Below, one piece after another: positions 11,401-23,400 of a stretch of DNA of 64,000 nucleotides. A program made the translations under genes and the position numbers. The DNA comes from Otis tarda (taxonomy: Eukaryota; Chordata; Aves; Otidiformes; Otididae). The DNA is taken from the NCBI GenBank assembly GCA_026413225.1, contig CM048560.1, positions 15,208,001-15,272,000 on the forward strand. The letters are read 5' to 3'. The notes below the pieces were generated by a model. That model was not told the origin of the DNA and ran no database searches. It saw only the letters and a list, made by a program, of their open reading frames with translations. How positions within the stretch are numbered: position 1 is the stretch's first letter; each line of letters begins with the position of its first letter.

Positions 11401-14400
11401 GCTGATAGGCAAGATCTTCTAAAGCTTAGGATGTAAAAATCTGCATTTCTTGAGCTTTTGCTAAGAAAATTGGATATGGGGAGAATTGCCTCAACCTGAA
11501 AAATGTGCTATGTGTTAATTCAGAGATTTTGATCTCTGAAAGATATGAAGGTATGAAAGAAAGTATGAAGGTATGAAAGATCATAGAATCATAGAATCAT
11601 AGAATGGTTAGAGTTGGAAGGGACCTTCAAAGGTCATCTAGTCCAACCCCCCTGCAAGAGCAGGGACATCCCTGACTAGATCAGGTTGCTCAGAGCCTCA
11701 TCCAGCCTGGCCTTGAACACTTCCAGGGATGGGGCATCCACCACCTCTCTGGGCAACAGATAAATCTGTGCAGACTTTGCTACCTAGGAGAAGTTAAGAA
11801 ACTTCTCAAGAAATTGTCTTTCACCTAAATTACAAAAAACACCAATTCAATCATTTTGTGCAAGGATGAAGTGGTGGTTAAGAATGAGACAAATCTGTAG
11901 TTTCCTTATGAATACTTACCACAGGCATCTCAGCCTGTTCAGCTAATATGAATTCATGGAATTAAATCGGAGCAGGCTGACAGGCGACCAAATATGATGA
12001 GAGCAGTCAGTGGGAAACACTGAGCACTGCTAACTGGAAAATGCCTTGGGACCCGCCATGTACCCTGGTTCATTTTTCAGTCCAGCCTATGCCTGGAATC
12101 AGAAGTGGCAGCAAGCAGTCAAGTGTCTGAGCTTATTGGATGGGGGCGAGAGAGGTGTGAAAGCAGCAAAGTCTTGAGGTTTACCTTTGAAAAAATTGCT
12201 GAGAAAATGCACCAGGGACTGTGCCTTTGCTGGAGAGGCAGAGGGAGTGTGCATTTCGAGTAACATTTAGCAAAGCTTGTGTCAACAGACTTCAGTTTTC
12301 TTTAGGTAACTTTTTTGAGAGGTGTGTTTGAGTTACTAATTATCTGCTTGCTGCTGAAAAACACAATTCCTCTGTTGTTTGTAAATGAAGAGACTTTGAA
12401 GAGAATAAAAGATGTGGAGAGAGACACAGACTAAAATAATCAAATTTTGTGGTCCTACTGGGAAGGTGAAGTTGCAAGACTTGTCGACACAGTTAGTTGG
12501 GCCTTGGGAAAGGGCTACAGACTCACAATACAGTTTGCTTGTAACATGACATATTTTAAAAGCTGTTCTATTGGGAGATAAAAAATAAGTAAATTTGAAA
12601 TAATATATTGTTTCCTGGATTGCTGTAGTAGCAATAGATTAGAAAGGTACTCTCAGAAAGATGCAGTGATCATTGATGTTACTATTTCTGTTTGCAGGCT
12701 GAGTCTAACCTTTGAGAACTACTGTTACACCCGAGTTACAGAAGTCATCGCAGGAGATGCTTCCTGGGTTACTACTAGGAGAACTAGGTGGTTTTTAGAT
12801 TTGGGCAGGGGGGTTGCTGTTTATGCACCAGATTGTTCTGTTAGATTTTTACTCCCCCCTCCCAACAAGAGCTACTAGGTACTGCTGAAGTCCCTGAGTA
12901 CAGCAGGTTACCAGTATTTTCAGTGCGGCGCTCGGCACTCTGATTCAGAAGACCTCACAACTAGCGATGTCGGAGCCTGCCCAGATTTGCTGTGTCGTAT
13001 GAGAGCTCCAGCCAGTCTTACTGGGGCCGAGTTTCCAAGCAAGGAGAATCTGTTATCCTCAGGGAGTAGCAGGCTTTTGTGTGCTGGGTTCGATCAACAC
13101 TGTCTTAGCTGAGAAGAAACTTTGTATCCCAGTGCTTGTTTTAAATTAAACCAGCAATGATTTCAAATAGTAGGTAGTGAATATTGCTGAAACCGTGTTC
13201 TGCAAAGCAATTTTAACTGTTCAGCAATATATGGACTAAAGATAAAGGGCAAAGGGACTCAATAATCAAGAAGTGTAATGTGTGGAGGCAGGACCAGGAG
13301 GTGTGACAGTTGAAAGTGGAAGCTGATGACTAAGGAGAATTGGAGTTATAAGCCAGAAAACTCTGACTGTGACGAGAAATGATAAGAACCAGAAGTGTGA
13401 GGAAAAACTGTGAGAACAGATTTGAATAGGGGAGAGCACATTGCAGTAGTACAGCTGCAGAGAATGAGAGGGAACCAGTATTCAGTCCGAGGATAAGCAT
13501 ACATCCAAATTATTAGTGCACTCTGAGGGAAGACATGGTGGTGTTTGCTTCTTGAATAGTTTGCAAGCTGTCACAAAATCATACTGGACAGTCAGGGAGT
13601 AGAACACTGCTCTTCCAGCCTGCTAATCCGGCAACAAATGCCATGCCCAACTACAGACATCTTACTGGTAAGATGACTCAGAAACTTTAAGGAATGGCTT
13701 GTTCTTACTTCAGAGTTTAAACTGGTCCCTATGGGAAGAGTACCAGGAATTTTGGATTAAGGCCTGTCCTCCTTTAAAGATTGTAGCCTAAATTTTGGTT
13801 TACAGAGAAAACAGTGAGATGTTGGCAAATTATCAATTATGCAAAAAATAACAAAAAAAATACTGTTGAATGTTAAGTAAAATGGATACAACTGTAATTT
13901 TTTTGTGCTAAGTAGCGTAGTGGGATATAGTGAGGTCTTTCAGTATTGGTGTTAACATCGTGTGTTCTGTACCACAGTCCATAATGACAGAAAAAAAAAT
14001 ACATGTTCAAAATACCAGGACATACTTAGCAGTGGCCTTCAGTTTTTGAAGTACTTCTCTTTTCATCTGGATTTTTACATTCCCTTTACATTTACACCAT
14101 AGAATCTTAACCAGAAAGTTTAAACTCAGTTGTTTAAGTTTAAAATCTAGAAAACCATTCTTCCTGCTTCTGAGAAGAACACCTATTGTTTGTTCTGTGC
14201 CTTTTTCTTGGTCATTTGCATAACCAGTAAGCTCTTAACACTTTTTGACGTTTTGCTGTGTAGCTGTGTAGCTATGACGTTCAGAACTGTGTTCTGGAAC
14301 AACAGGAGATCAACAGAATGGGGCAGCTCAGGTGCCAGTAGCTGGAATTGGGGAGAATAATTTTGGGCTGGTCGTGTAGTCTGCCTCACTCCCACTTCTG

Positions 14401-17400
14401 AGGAGTAAGGGCTTCCAAGAGCTTCTGCCTTGATACCAGGAGACAACTGTGCTTTCCTCTTTGTCCGTACCATCATAAAGCCTTAAAAAAGGGAGGAGGA
14501 AGATCTCATAACAAACTATTGCCAAGCAAATTATAAAGAAGTATCAGCACTGGTGTCTTTGGCCTCTGCAAGACATCACTTCTGAGAGTAGAACTTGCTT
14601 CAATACAAAAGATGTTTGTAGGCACCACTGAAACCATAAAAACTCAGTTTCATTCAGTTCTGAATAAAAATTGAAAAGTTGATGTAGGAACAAATTGCTG
14701 CTTAAAACTTAAACTGTACAACTTTAGGTCTTAAAAGCTTTTCCTTTAGTTATCTGTATTTGTTTTCAGTAGATTATGACCTAAATATGTAAAGTAAAAT
14801 TATTATAAAACCCCTGGCTAGACTTGGATTATATTTAGTATGAGATGAATATGCTTCCATATTTGTTAGAAATCCAGTAAGCTTTCTTGATTTTTTTTTT
14901 TTTTACTGAAAAATCACTAGTTTTGTCACTTTAAGCAAGGATATGGGCCACACCAAATTTCTCCCTATGAAGAATATTAACATCTAAAATGTAGGGCGTT
15001 GTTTATTTTTTCTCTTCACTTTGGTGAAAAAGCATGTGTGTAACCTTTTCATGTACTATCCTGGAGTAAAGTCCTGGCCATTTCTCTTGCAGTACATGGC
15101 CCTGTACTTTATTTACTTTGGAAAATAGGGACATAAAACTTATTTTGCTGCACTTTTCTAGGTATATAAATCTTAGGTTTTGTTGACGAACACAGTTCCT
15201 GTGATAGCTTTCTTCACTCCCTGGGACAAGCACATGCCTTTATTGTTAAAACTTTTGACCAGAGAGCAGTTTCCAAATGCTTAGTAGTACTTTAAATTTA
15301 GCGTGCTGCACATGAAACATTTGATCCCTGGTGTGGAAGAATAAAGCCCAAAGCTTTAGTCAGAAGTTTCATCAGGACTAAGAAGTGCGAGCCGTTGTGA
15401 CGTGATGGGTAACTTTGAAAGTTACATCTTTTATGCCTGCTTTTTACCTTACTAAGTTTTCTGTTTGTTAGTCCCAGTGACTTGTAAAAAGCTATGCAGT
15501 GTGCTTGAGCTCTTTCTTGAGATACTGTTACAGTATTTTTCCAGAGTAGCAGCAATATAGACAGCTGAACTCTTAAACTGGAGATTTGGCACATACATAG
15601 CCCTTGGTGTACAGTGTGTACTGGGTAATTTGGAAAAGATTAGTGTAAAAGGACAATTGAAAGTCCATATGATATCATTTATGGTGTGAAATACTGGTTA
15701 ACATCATCACTCAAACTTAGCATCCTACAGCACATTGAGTAACTTTAATGATCTGTCTGTGTCCCTCAAAGTTGGCCAACAGAACTTCATTTGTTTCCAG
15801 GAATCCATACACGTGATAAAAACAGTGATGACTGCTGTTCTTGTACTACAGATGGAGGGAGGGTTTTTACACTGTAAGAGGTCCCAAACAGGAAAGTCCT
15901 GCTGGAACAGAACAAGATGCGTGCGAATCAGGTGTGAAGTTGCCAGAGGAATCAAGCTCAGCCCAAGGATTCCAGCCTTAGGCATACATTGGCATAAATG
16001 TATGCCTATCACATCACCTGCTAGTTGTTATCTGCATCTGACATTCAGAGATGAAATTTGGTATTTAAAACAGGAATCACCTAGTTAGAGGAAGAACTGA
16101 CTTCTTGGTGCCCCAGATTCTACCCCTTCCATCCTTCCAAAGACAACAGAACTCCAGCCCTACAAATGAGGTGCATCAGTTTTAGGTAATAGAGAAGTGT
16201 TTACTTAAACAGTTGTAATAGAAGATTACTATACTGAATTTTTTTTTTTTTTTTCAGCTGAAATACTGGTAGTATAACTGAGTTTTGCTGCTGCTTCTGC
16301 ATCATTACTGAGGCAATCTTTTATCCTGCCTGTAGAGGACAGATGTTTTTTAGCAGTGTAAGCATCTGAGATATTTTAGTTCCTGATAAACTTAAATTTG
16401 TGTCCTTTAATAATACGTTAAAATTGCATGAATGTGTGTGAACCTTAGGAAAAAGCCAAATTTAATGTCATCTTAACTGGTATTAAAGGATATCAGGCTC
16501 AGAATGTTCTCATACAGCATGGAGAAGTTTTCTAGATTTCTGCCTCCAGCCTCACAAATTCAGATACAACTGGAGTATTTTGCAGAGTTGTAACTAAATA
16601 AAGTTAGTATTTTATACAGCTGTAGTTGAAAATGAGTATGTGAATTTTTATTTAAATAAAATTTGAGGCCAGTGCAAAAGGACAGTAATACACAAACCTA
16701 GTTTTTCTGCAACCTCTTCTTACCTGTGACTTACAGCAGCAAGGTGATATGTACTGTGACTCTTCTGAAGATTACCCGTAGTTGAACTATTACATTTCTA
16801 ATTATAATTATTCAAAAGATTGCCTTTCAGTTATCCATCAAATTTTATGTAGCTTTTTCATACTGAATAAAAAGACAACTCCTTCATATTATGAACTTCA
16901 CTAGCAGCCAAGAGCTCGTAATAGGCAAGTAACGCCTACTCTTTTCCTCCCACAACCTTAGAACACCTATAATTTTGACTTCTATAAACTTCAGTTTCCT
17001 TTGAAAGATATTTCAAACTATTAAATCTGTATCTTTGAAGCGTCAAAGAGTAGCATTTACAACTATATTGTTTATATAGATAAGATTTTCAAGATTTGTC
17101 AGAACAAAGTAAAGAAATTAACAGCTGACTTCCTGCTATCTGGTTTTAAACTTCTATAAATATTCACATCCATTGCTACAACTGAATCTTTTCTACAGTG
17201 TTCTGAAACCATAGCATTTTTCATGGCACTGATGATGAATACTTTGAATGAAGCTGCTAGCTACTGCTTTCATCTTTAAGTAGATGATGTTTTCTTTTAC
17301 TGTGGACTTAGAAGATTTAAGTATCTTCCTTTTTAAGTACTGAACTTTCATGGATCAAATGTTGGCATGTTGATAAGTAGTAATGGAAAAAGCCATAAAT

Positions 17401-20400
17401 TTTTTTTGAGTTATATCAAAGCTTCCAACTTCCCCTCGTAGATAGCAATCACAGGAAAACTGGAACAACTCTGACAGACATGGAAAATATGAAGTATTCA
17501 CTAACTTAGCGTTACATAACTTCTGGTTCTGCTGTCGGGGGTGAAAGAGCTAAGAAAGAATAATGCCTGGCTTCTGGTAGTACCTGACCTGTCACTCTCC
17601 CTGTTTAACTCCTTCTTGTCACTTATTTAAATCCAGATTCTTAAGTTCCCATGTCTTTAGCTTTTCAGATAGATTGAGTATATTTTTCAAAGAAACTATC
17701 ACCACACTTCACTTTCTCTAACTTAGATTCCCAGTATTTCAAAAATCAAAACAAAAACTTTACCATATTTAAGTCAAACTGTACAGTAGTGAAGACAATA
17801 CAGAAGATCAGCAGATTTAATAGTGGCAGTAAGTGGCAATAGTGGCTTTTAGTGGCAGTAAGATCAGTTTCCTCATGTGTATATAAGCATTTTTATTTCC
17901 TGTCTCTAGATAAGCATTGTAGTGATACCCCGAGACACTTTAAAGCCTCTTGAAAAATTCAAGATTTGAACACATGTGAAAGTACTCCAACATAAAGTAA
18001 ATGTTTTTCAGGAGAAGTGATGAAATTCCATCAGATTACTGCTAAGTTCTCCAAGCAATGGGGGTAGCAATTTAATATTCAGCTCAGTGGTAATCTCAAA
18101 TATGGAATGCACTTAGCATTAAATGAGGAAAAATTGTGGTTTTTTTTTTTTGTGTGTGATTTTTTTTAAGAAAGATTGAAATAGCCACACTTGCAGAAGC
18201 CATTAGAGTTCTTCAATCTTCCTGGCACCCTTATTTACTTAAAAAAAAAAAAAAAAAAAAAAAAAACACGTGGGGAGGGAGGTGATAGAGTCTGATATTT
18301 AAAATGTATCTCTTGACGGCATGATCACAAACCTAATTTCCTCTTTTAGAAAAAAAAGTTATTACCAGTACTTAAAAATAATTGAAGTTGTAGAAGGACA
18401 GTTCCAGTTGTATTCCAGACAATTTCAACTGCAGGATGGCTAAACTATGACTTAGCATTTTCTTGCGGCTCCACTGAAAGTGCATGAATGTGCAGAAAGC
18501 TTGTTTGTTACATTTCGAACAAACTAAAGAATTGTGGAAGAGATCAGCTTAAAGCCCTCTCTGTAGCCACATGTGTGTTAGAATGGTGATTTTAACATAG
18601 CATAAACTGTCCACAGACAGATGACCAGCCCAAATCGTCTGCTGTCTTCTACCTGAAATACCAGAATGTACCAAGTTCTGTCTGTTCCACAAGTCCTGCT
18701 TGTTTTGTTGGTTTTGTTTGGGTTTTTTTGTTTGGTTTTTTTTGTTTTTCTTTTGGACTGGTGACATTATCTACTGTATGTCTCATCTGCACGTCATGTA
18801 AGATTTTGTGGGTGAGATCACTTTTGTGAGATCTCTGTAGGTTCTGTAATGTGTAATAAGAGCATGATGCTATGTTTCATTCTTCTAGGGATGTTTTGTG
18901 ATCTTTCTTCTTTGCAGAAACACTTGCTCTCACACAAAAATAACTGACTCTGTTATGTCCAAAACTGCTGCTCTTCTCTAAGTTTGAACAAGCTAGTTGG
19001 GCTCTGCCAAACGTTCTGGGGGAGACAAATTAAGGCTGTGATCACATAAGCCTTGTTTCCGTAGGAAATAAAAATAGCCATGAAAAGTTGTTTGTAAGCT
19101 AATGACCAGGTGTGGAAGGAGAAAGATGATAACCAGCTTCCTCATAAACTCATTTTCAAGACATTAACCTTTCTGGTAGCCCCTTTACTGCTACTACCAA
19201 CACTACAAATGAAGAATGTGGTTGTGCTGCTTCACAGCAGCTTCCTCTGTGGAGCTGTGCACTTCAGCTAGCTTTTCTACTTTGCTTCTCATCTTAGCTA
19301 TCTAATATCCAGAAGGTGCGATAAAATTAAAAAAAAAAAAAAAGTCAGGCAGTATTACCTGAGCTTTCTTCCTTTTTTTCTTCAATGAAAAAAGGCGTAT
19401 CTTGATTATTATAGACCAGCACTGGTCTAAGCACTGAAGTACTTGTCACCTTGTGCAGAATAATGCACAAAATCTTACACCTTAATCAAGATCTGGATAA
19501 GAATGGGCTAGTCCATTATCCTGATCTGTAACTAAGGCACCACAGCACCACTACTGCAAACAGACTAAGGAAAATAAGTATTACTCAGACAAGTTCTTGA
19601 AGTAAAGCCAGAGATACAGGAATTTTCCATTCCCCTTAGAAGAAAAATAGAGAACAGAATACTGTAATTTTCAGTTTGGTCATTTTGGAGTTGAGGATTA
19701 CTAACGCTAGCCAAAATGCAGCAATTGCCTCTATCCAAGTAATTCTGATAGGTTGGAATTACAATCTCATGGAGTATAAATAGCTGCTAATATATGGCCT
19801 TTCTGGGCTGAAGTCTAAGACTACATGTAAAAATTCTGAAATTTACATTTTGATCTGAACGTGAATGGTTTTACATTAGTTTCTTGCTAGGAATTTGTAA
19901 GTAGTAGTGGCTGAGCTGATTTTCCATTAGAAAAAGAACTGCAAGTACATTCTGTGCCTGCCTGTCAGGTTTCTCAGGGTAGCTCCCTCGTTCCTTGTCT
20001 TGCTCACTGACCCATGCGGGACAACTTCTAACAGAGGTAGAAAAGTGTTGCCAACCTCCACGCTAGTGGAGTTTATTTACACGAAAAAAAGAAGCCTTGT
20101 GCTCAGATAACTTGTTTTGTTTGCAGAAAAACTAGCAATGTTGTCAATTGTACAGTCCCTTTTCTCCAACTCTTCAATATTGAAGAGCGTTGCAAAAGTA
20201 CCTGGTTCAGGCTGAAGGAAGTTGGAGCTGCTATTGAGTCTCTCCAGGGGAGGGGAACGAAGAGCAGAGAGTGGAGCGTGGGTCCCCTTAGCTGCCAGCA
20301 TTGCTGAAGTTTACCAGTTCTAAGCATTCCATTCACCTGGATTGATGTCTAGTGACTGAAGCATCAACTGACACACTGAGTAGTGAAGTCTGAACATCTG

Positions 20401-23400
20401 GAAAAGAAGTTTTAAGTCACCTTGCTAATAACAATTCTAGGCCTCTGTTTGACGCCTTTAACTTCAAACGCTGTTGCAGGTTTTCTCTCTCTGAAGTAAC
20501 AGCGCACTAACTTTGCAATTAAGACATGAGATCACAGTTTATTCCATCAGAGTCTTCCAGCAAGGCCAAAGAAAAGAGAAATAGCAGGAATACTAAAGCT
20601 TAAGTTTGAGAGTCACAAGCACAAGCCTGAGGGGCCAGCAAGATAACGCTTAATGTTGTAGCAACAAGGGGAAAACTTACTAGATATCTCCATTAATCAT
20701 AACCTAGTTAAAAAAGCAAACCCACCATCACCTTTGGCTGAATAATTTGAGATCTATTATATAAAAGTTCCCATGTAGAAGTCCGCATCTGAGCAGCAGT
20801 ACTGATGGCACTGCAGTTCAGAATTCTCGCATTCATAACATACTATTTCACTTTAGCAGGAGTGCAAAAGTACAGCTTGGGTAGAATATTTTTTCAAAAA
20901 AGTCATCATACCTCTGCAGCTGTCAAAAGGCTGTTCACAAGCTCCAGCAGTTCTTACAGTAGGAAGAAGTGTTAAATGCTTCAAAGCACTGTTTCCAAAT
21001 AAACATTTAGTAAAGCCATAAACATTACAGTAAAAGGGATAAAAGACTTGTATCTGTACTCTGGTATTTAAAATACAGTTTAAAAGGCAGCAGTCAGATT
21101 ACAGGATAAATGCTATAGCATACTTTCTGATATGGATGGTGGGGAGGGGAAGAGTTGCAGTTTTCTCATGAAGTAACTTTATAACTGCTTGTGTTACAGA
21201 TTGCCCTGAAGTATGACCCCCAGATAGAAGAAGATCTGCGTAACTGGATAGAAGAGGTTACAGGGTTGAGCATTGGTGCAAACTTTCAACTGGGATTAAA
21301 AGATGGCATAATCTTGTGCGAGTAAGCATTTATGAAGTAACTTTATTTTTAGCAGTTTTCCACTTTTGAGGAACTAAGGAGGGGCCTTCTGAAGACTCCC
21401 TTTCAAATACATCAACTGTAATAGTCAAAGATAGCTGACAGCAGGGTGGGAGACAGCTTTTTTGAAGCTGTGGAAAAGAATGAAAACTTGAATTTCCTTT
21501 CTATTTCAGCAAAGATTTCTAAGTATTTATAAATTTATAGTGAAGCTCTTTTCTGTAAGAATCAAATGGCACAGAAAAATTCTTATGGTCTGTGAGACTT
21601 GGTAGACCTGAGATCTGAGCTAGGCACTCTGTATAAACCAAAAAAATAACAATTTTGATAAAACTAGTGCAACTAATACAGCATGAGTGAAAATATTATA
21701 TAATGCCTGCACAGAAGGTATAAGGATGACATTTACTGTTTAAGCATTTCCCTTTTTTTCACCTCCCCAGGCTTATAAATAAGCTGCAGCCAGGATCAGT
21801 GAAGAAAATTAATCAATCCAAACTAAATTGGCACCAGGTAAAACAAAAAAAACCCCAAAACTACACCTCTAACCCCTCCAACCCTCAAACAGTTCTTTTC
21901 TTCTGTATTAACAAATTTGCTGTGAATATGGTACTCCTTAAATCTTACTAGCACCAGGTTTGGGATGTGATACGTACACAGCAGTTGAGGATATGGCATA
22001 CGTGAAGAGCATTTAGCAGAAAGCAACTATAGCTGAGACAGCTCATAGTGGCAGTTGAGTGTACGTATTTAATAGTAGTGCTTGAGCTGTTGGGTGAAAT
22101 TTCAGATAGAAGATGATGATAGAGCCATATAGCAAGGCCTTTTACAAGTTTAAAAAAAAAAAAAAAAAGCTGTTAACTTTTTTACTAAATCACAGCTGGA
22201 GTTTTCCACCCAGGCAAGGTATTAGGTCAACAGCTTGCCTGTACCTGGACATTCAAGGTCACTATATGAAGTGTCCTCAGAAAACAGCTGGAAAGGATGG
22301 GAAGGGAAAAGACCTGAACAGTCTCAGAAGAAATGGTTGTGTACCAGAACTCAGAAAACAATACAGTACAAACTACAGTATGTATTTTATTTCTTACGAG
22401 TGCTCTGTCTAGCACTTCCACATAAGGGACTACCAAAGGCAACAAGCATTGGAAGGGCTGCTGGTTAGAGCTGACTGCCTTTACTGTTGCTGGGTCTAGC
22501 TTAATACTGCTGTCAGCCTCTTGCTTTATTGGCATTGAACACTTCTTCTAAATATGGTGGAGGATTTTTATTTTTAAAAGAACATTTAATACCTTTTAAG
22601 ATTTCAGAAGGAAAAGTGAGATTCAGTCCTTACTCCTTGTACTCCATATTGCTTTCCAATTTCTGCAGCGCACACTGCTAAAAGTGCAAATAAACCCCAA
22701 AGGCTTGGTTGAATTTGTCCCAGGAGGTGAGCAAGATAATACCTTCAAACTATGTTAAATATTCTTACTATCCACGTAGTTATGTTTTTATTTTACTCAA
22801 AATTATCAATTGCTGGAGTCAAGTAGCATGGATGCTGTATCAAATTTTCCAATCTGAAGCAGGTTTTAAATCAGGATTTCTCTTGTAAGGGACACAGTTG
22901 AAACAGTTTTGTAATCAAAGCCCCCTCTCACAAAGTATGTGATACTCACTGATGGAGAGATGCCAGGCTAGATAAACCCTTAGATTGATTTCTGAAGTCA
23001 ATATTAAATCTAATGAAAAATAATCTCAAACTTCCTACCAGTCACTCTTAACCATGCCAGCTGTTTTGTCCAGTTTGCAGAAGGCAAAGAACTTGTGTAA
23101 AACAAGCAAAACAAACCAACCAACCAACACCAGAAAGCTTTAAAATTACTTAGTTTCTGAATGGAAACACTGAGTAGAAAACTGGCTTTTTTCTTTCTGT
23201 TTAGCTGGAGAACATTGGGAATTTTATCAAAGCCATCCAAGTCTACGGCATGAAGCCACATGATATTTTTGAAGCAAATGATCTTTTTGAAAATGGAAAT
23301 ATGACTCAAGTACAGACCACTCTAGTGGCGCTAGCAGGTCTGGTAAGTATTTGTACTCCTGGAATTGGCGCAAATCCACGTGCCAGCCCAAATACACCCT

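Larger units (their letters stand above)
3250..21199 (+). other. CNN3: CNN3 intron 1 (bulk)
   Basis: The intron begins at 2437; this is its part outside the CpG island. It holds one clear CR1 fragment (11581-11757), simple A- or T-rich tracts, and otherwise unique-looking AT-rich DNA. No exon of a known gene was recognised on either strand. Unassigned - strand ORFs at 5067-5519 and 7028-7273 are discussed as findings. Confidence 0.8.

Noticed and set aside
15725..16088. Overlapping ORFs of 95 and 117 codons on both strands as a gene
   Set aside because: Neither translation has recognisable features; both cross the 12-bp hairpin and there are no matching splice signals.
18241..18266. Poly(A)26 as the tail of a retrocopied gene
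   Set aside because: No coding sequence, target-site duplication or known 3' UTR was recognised upstream.
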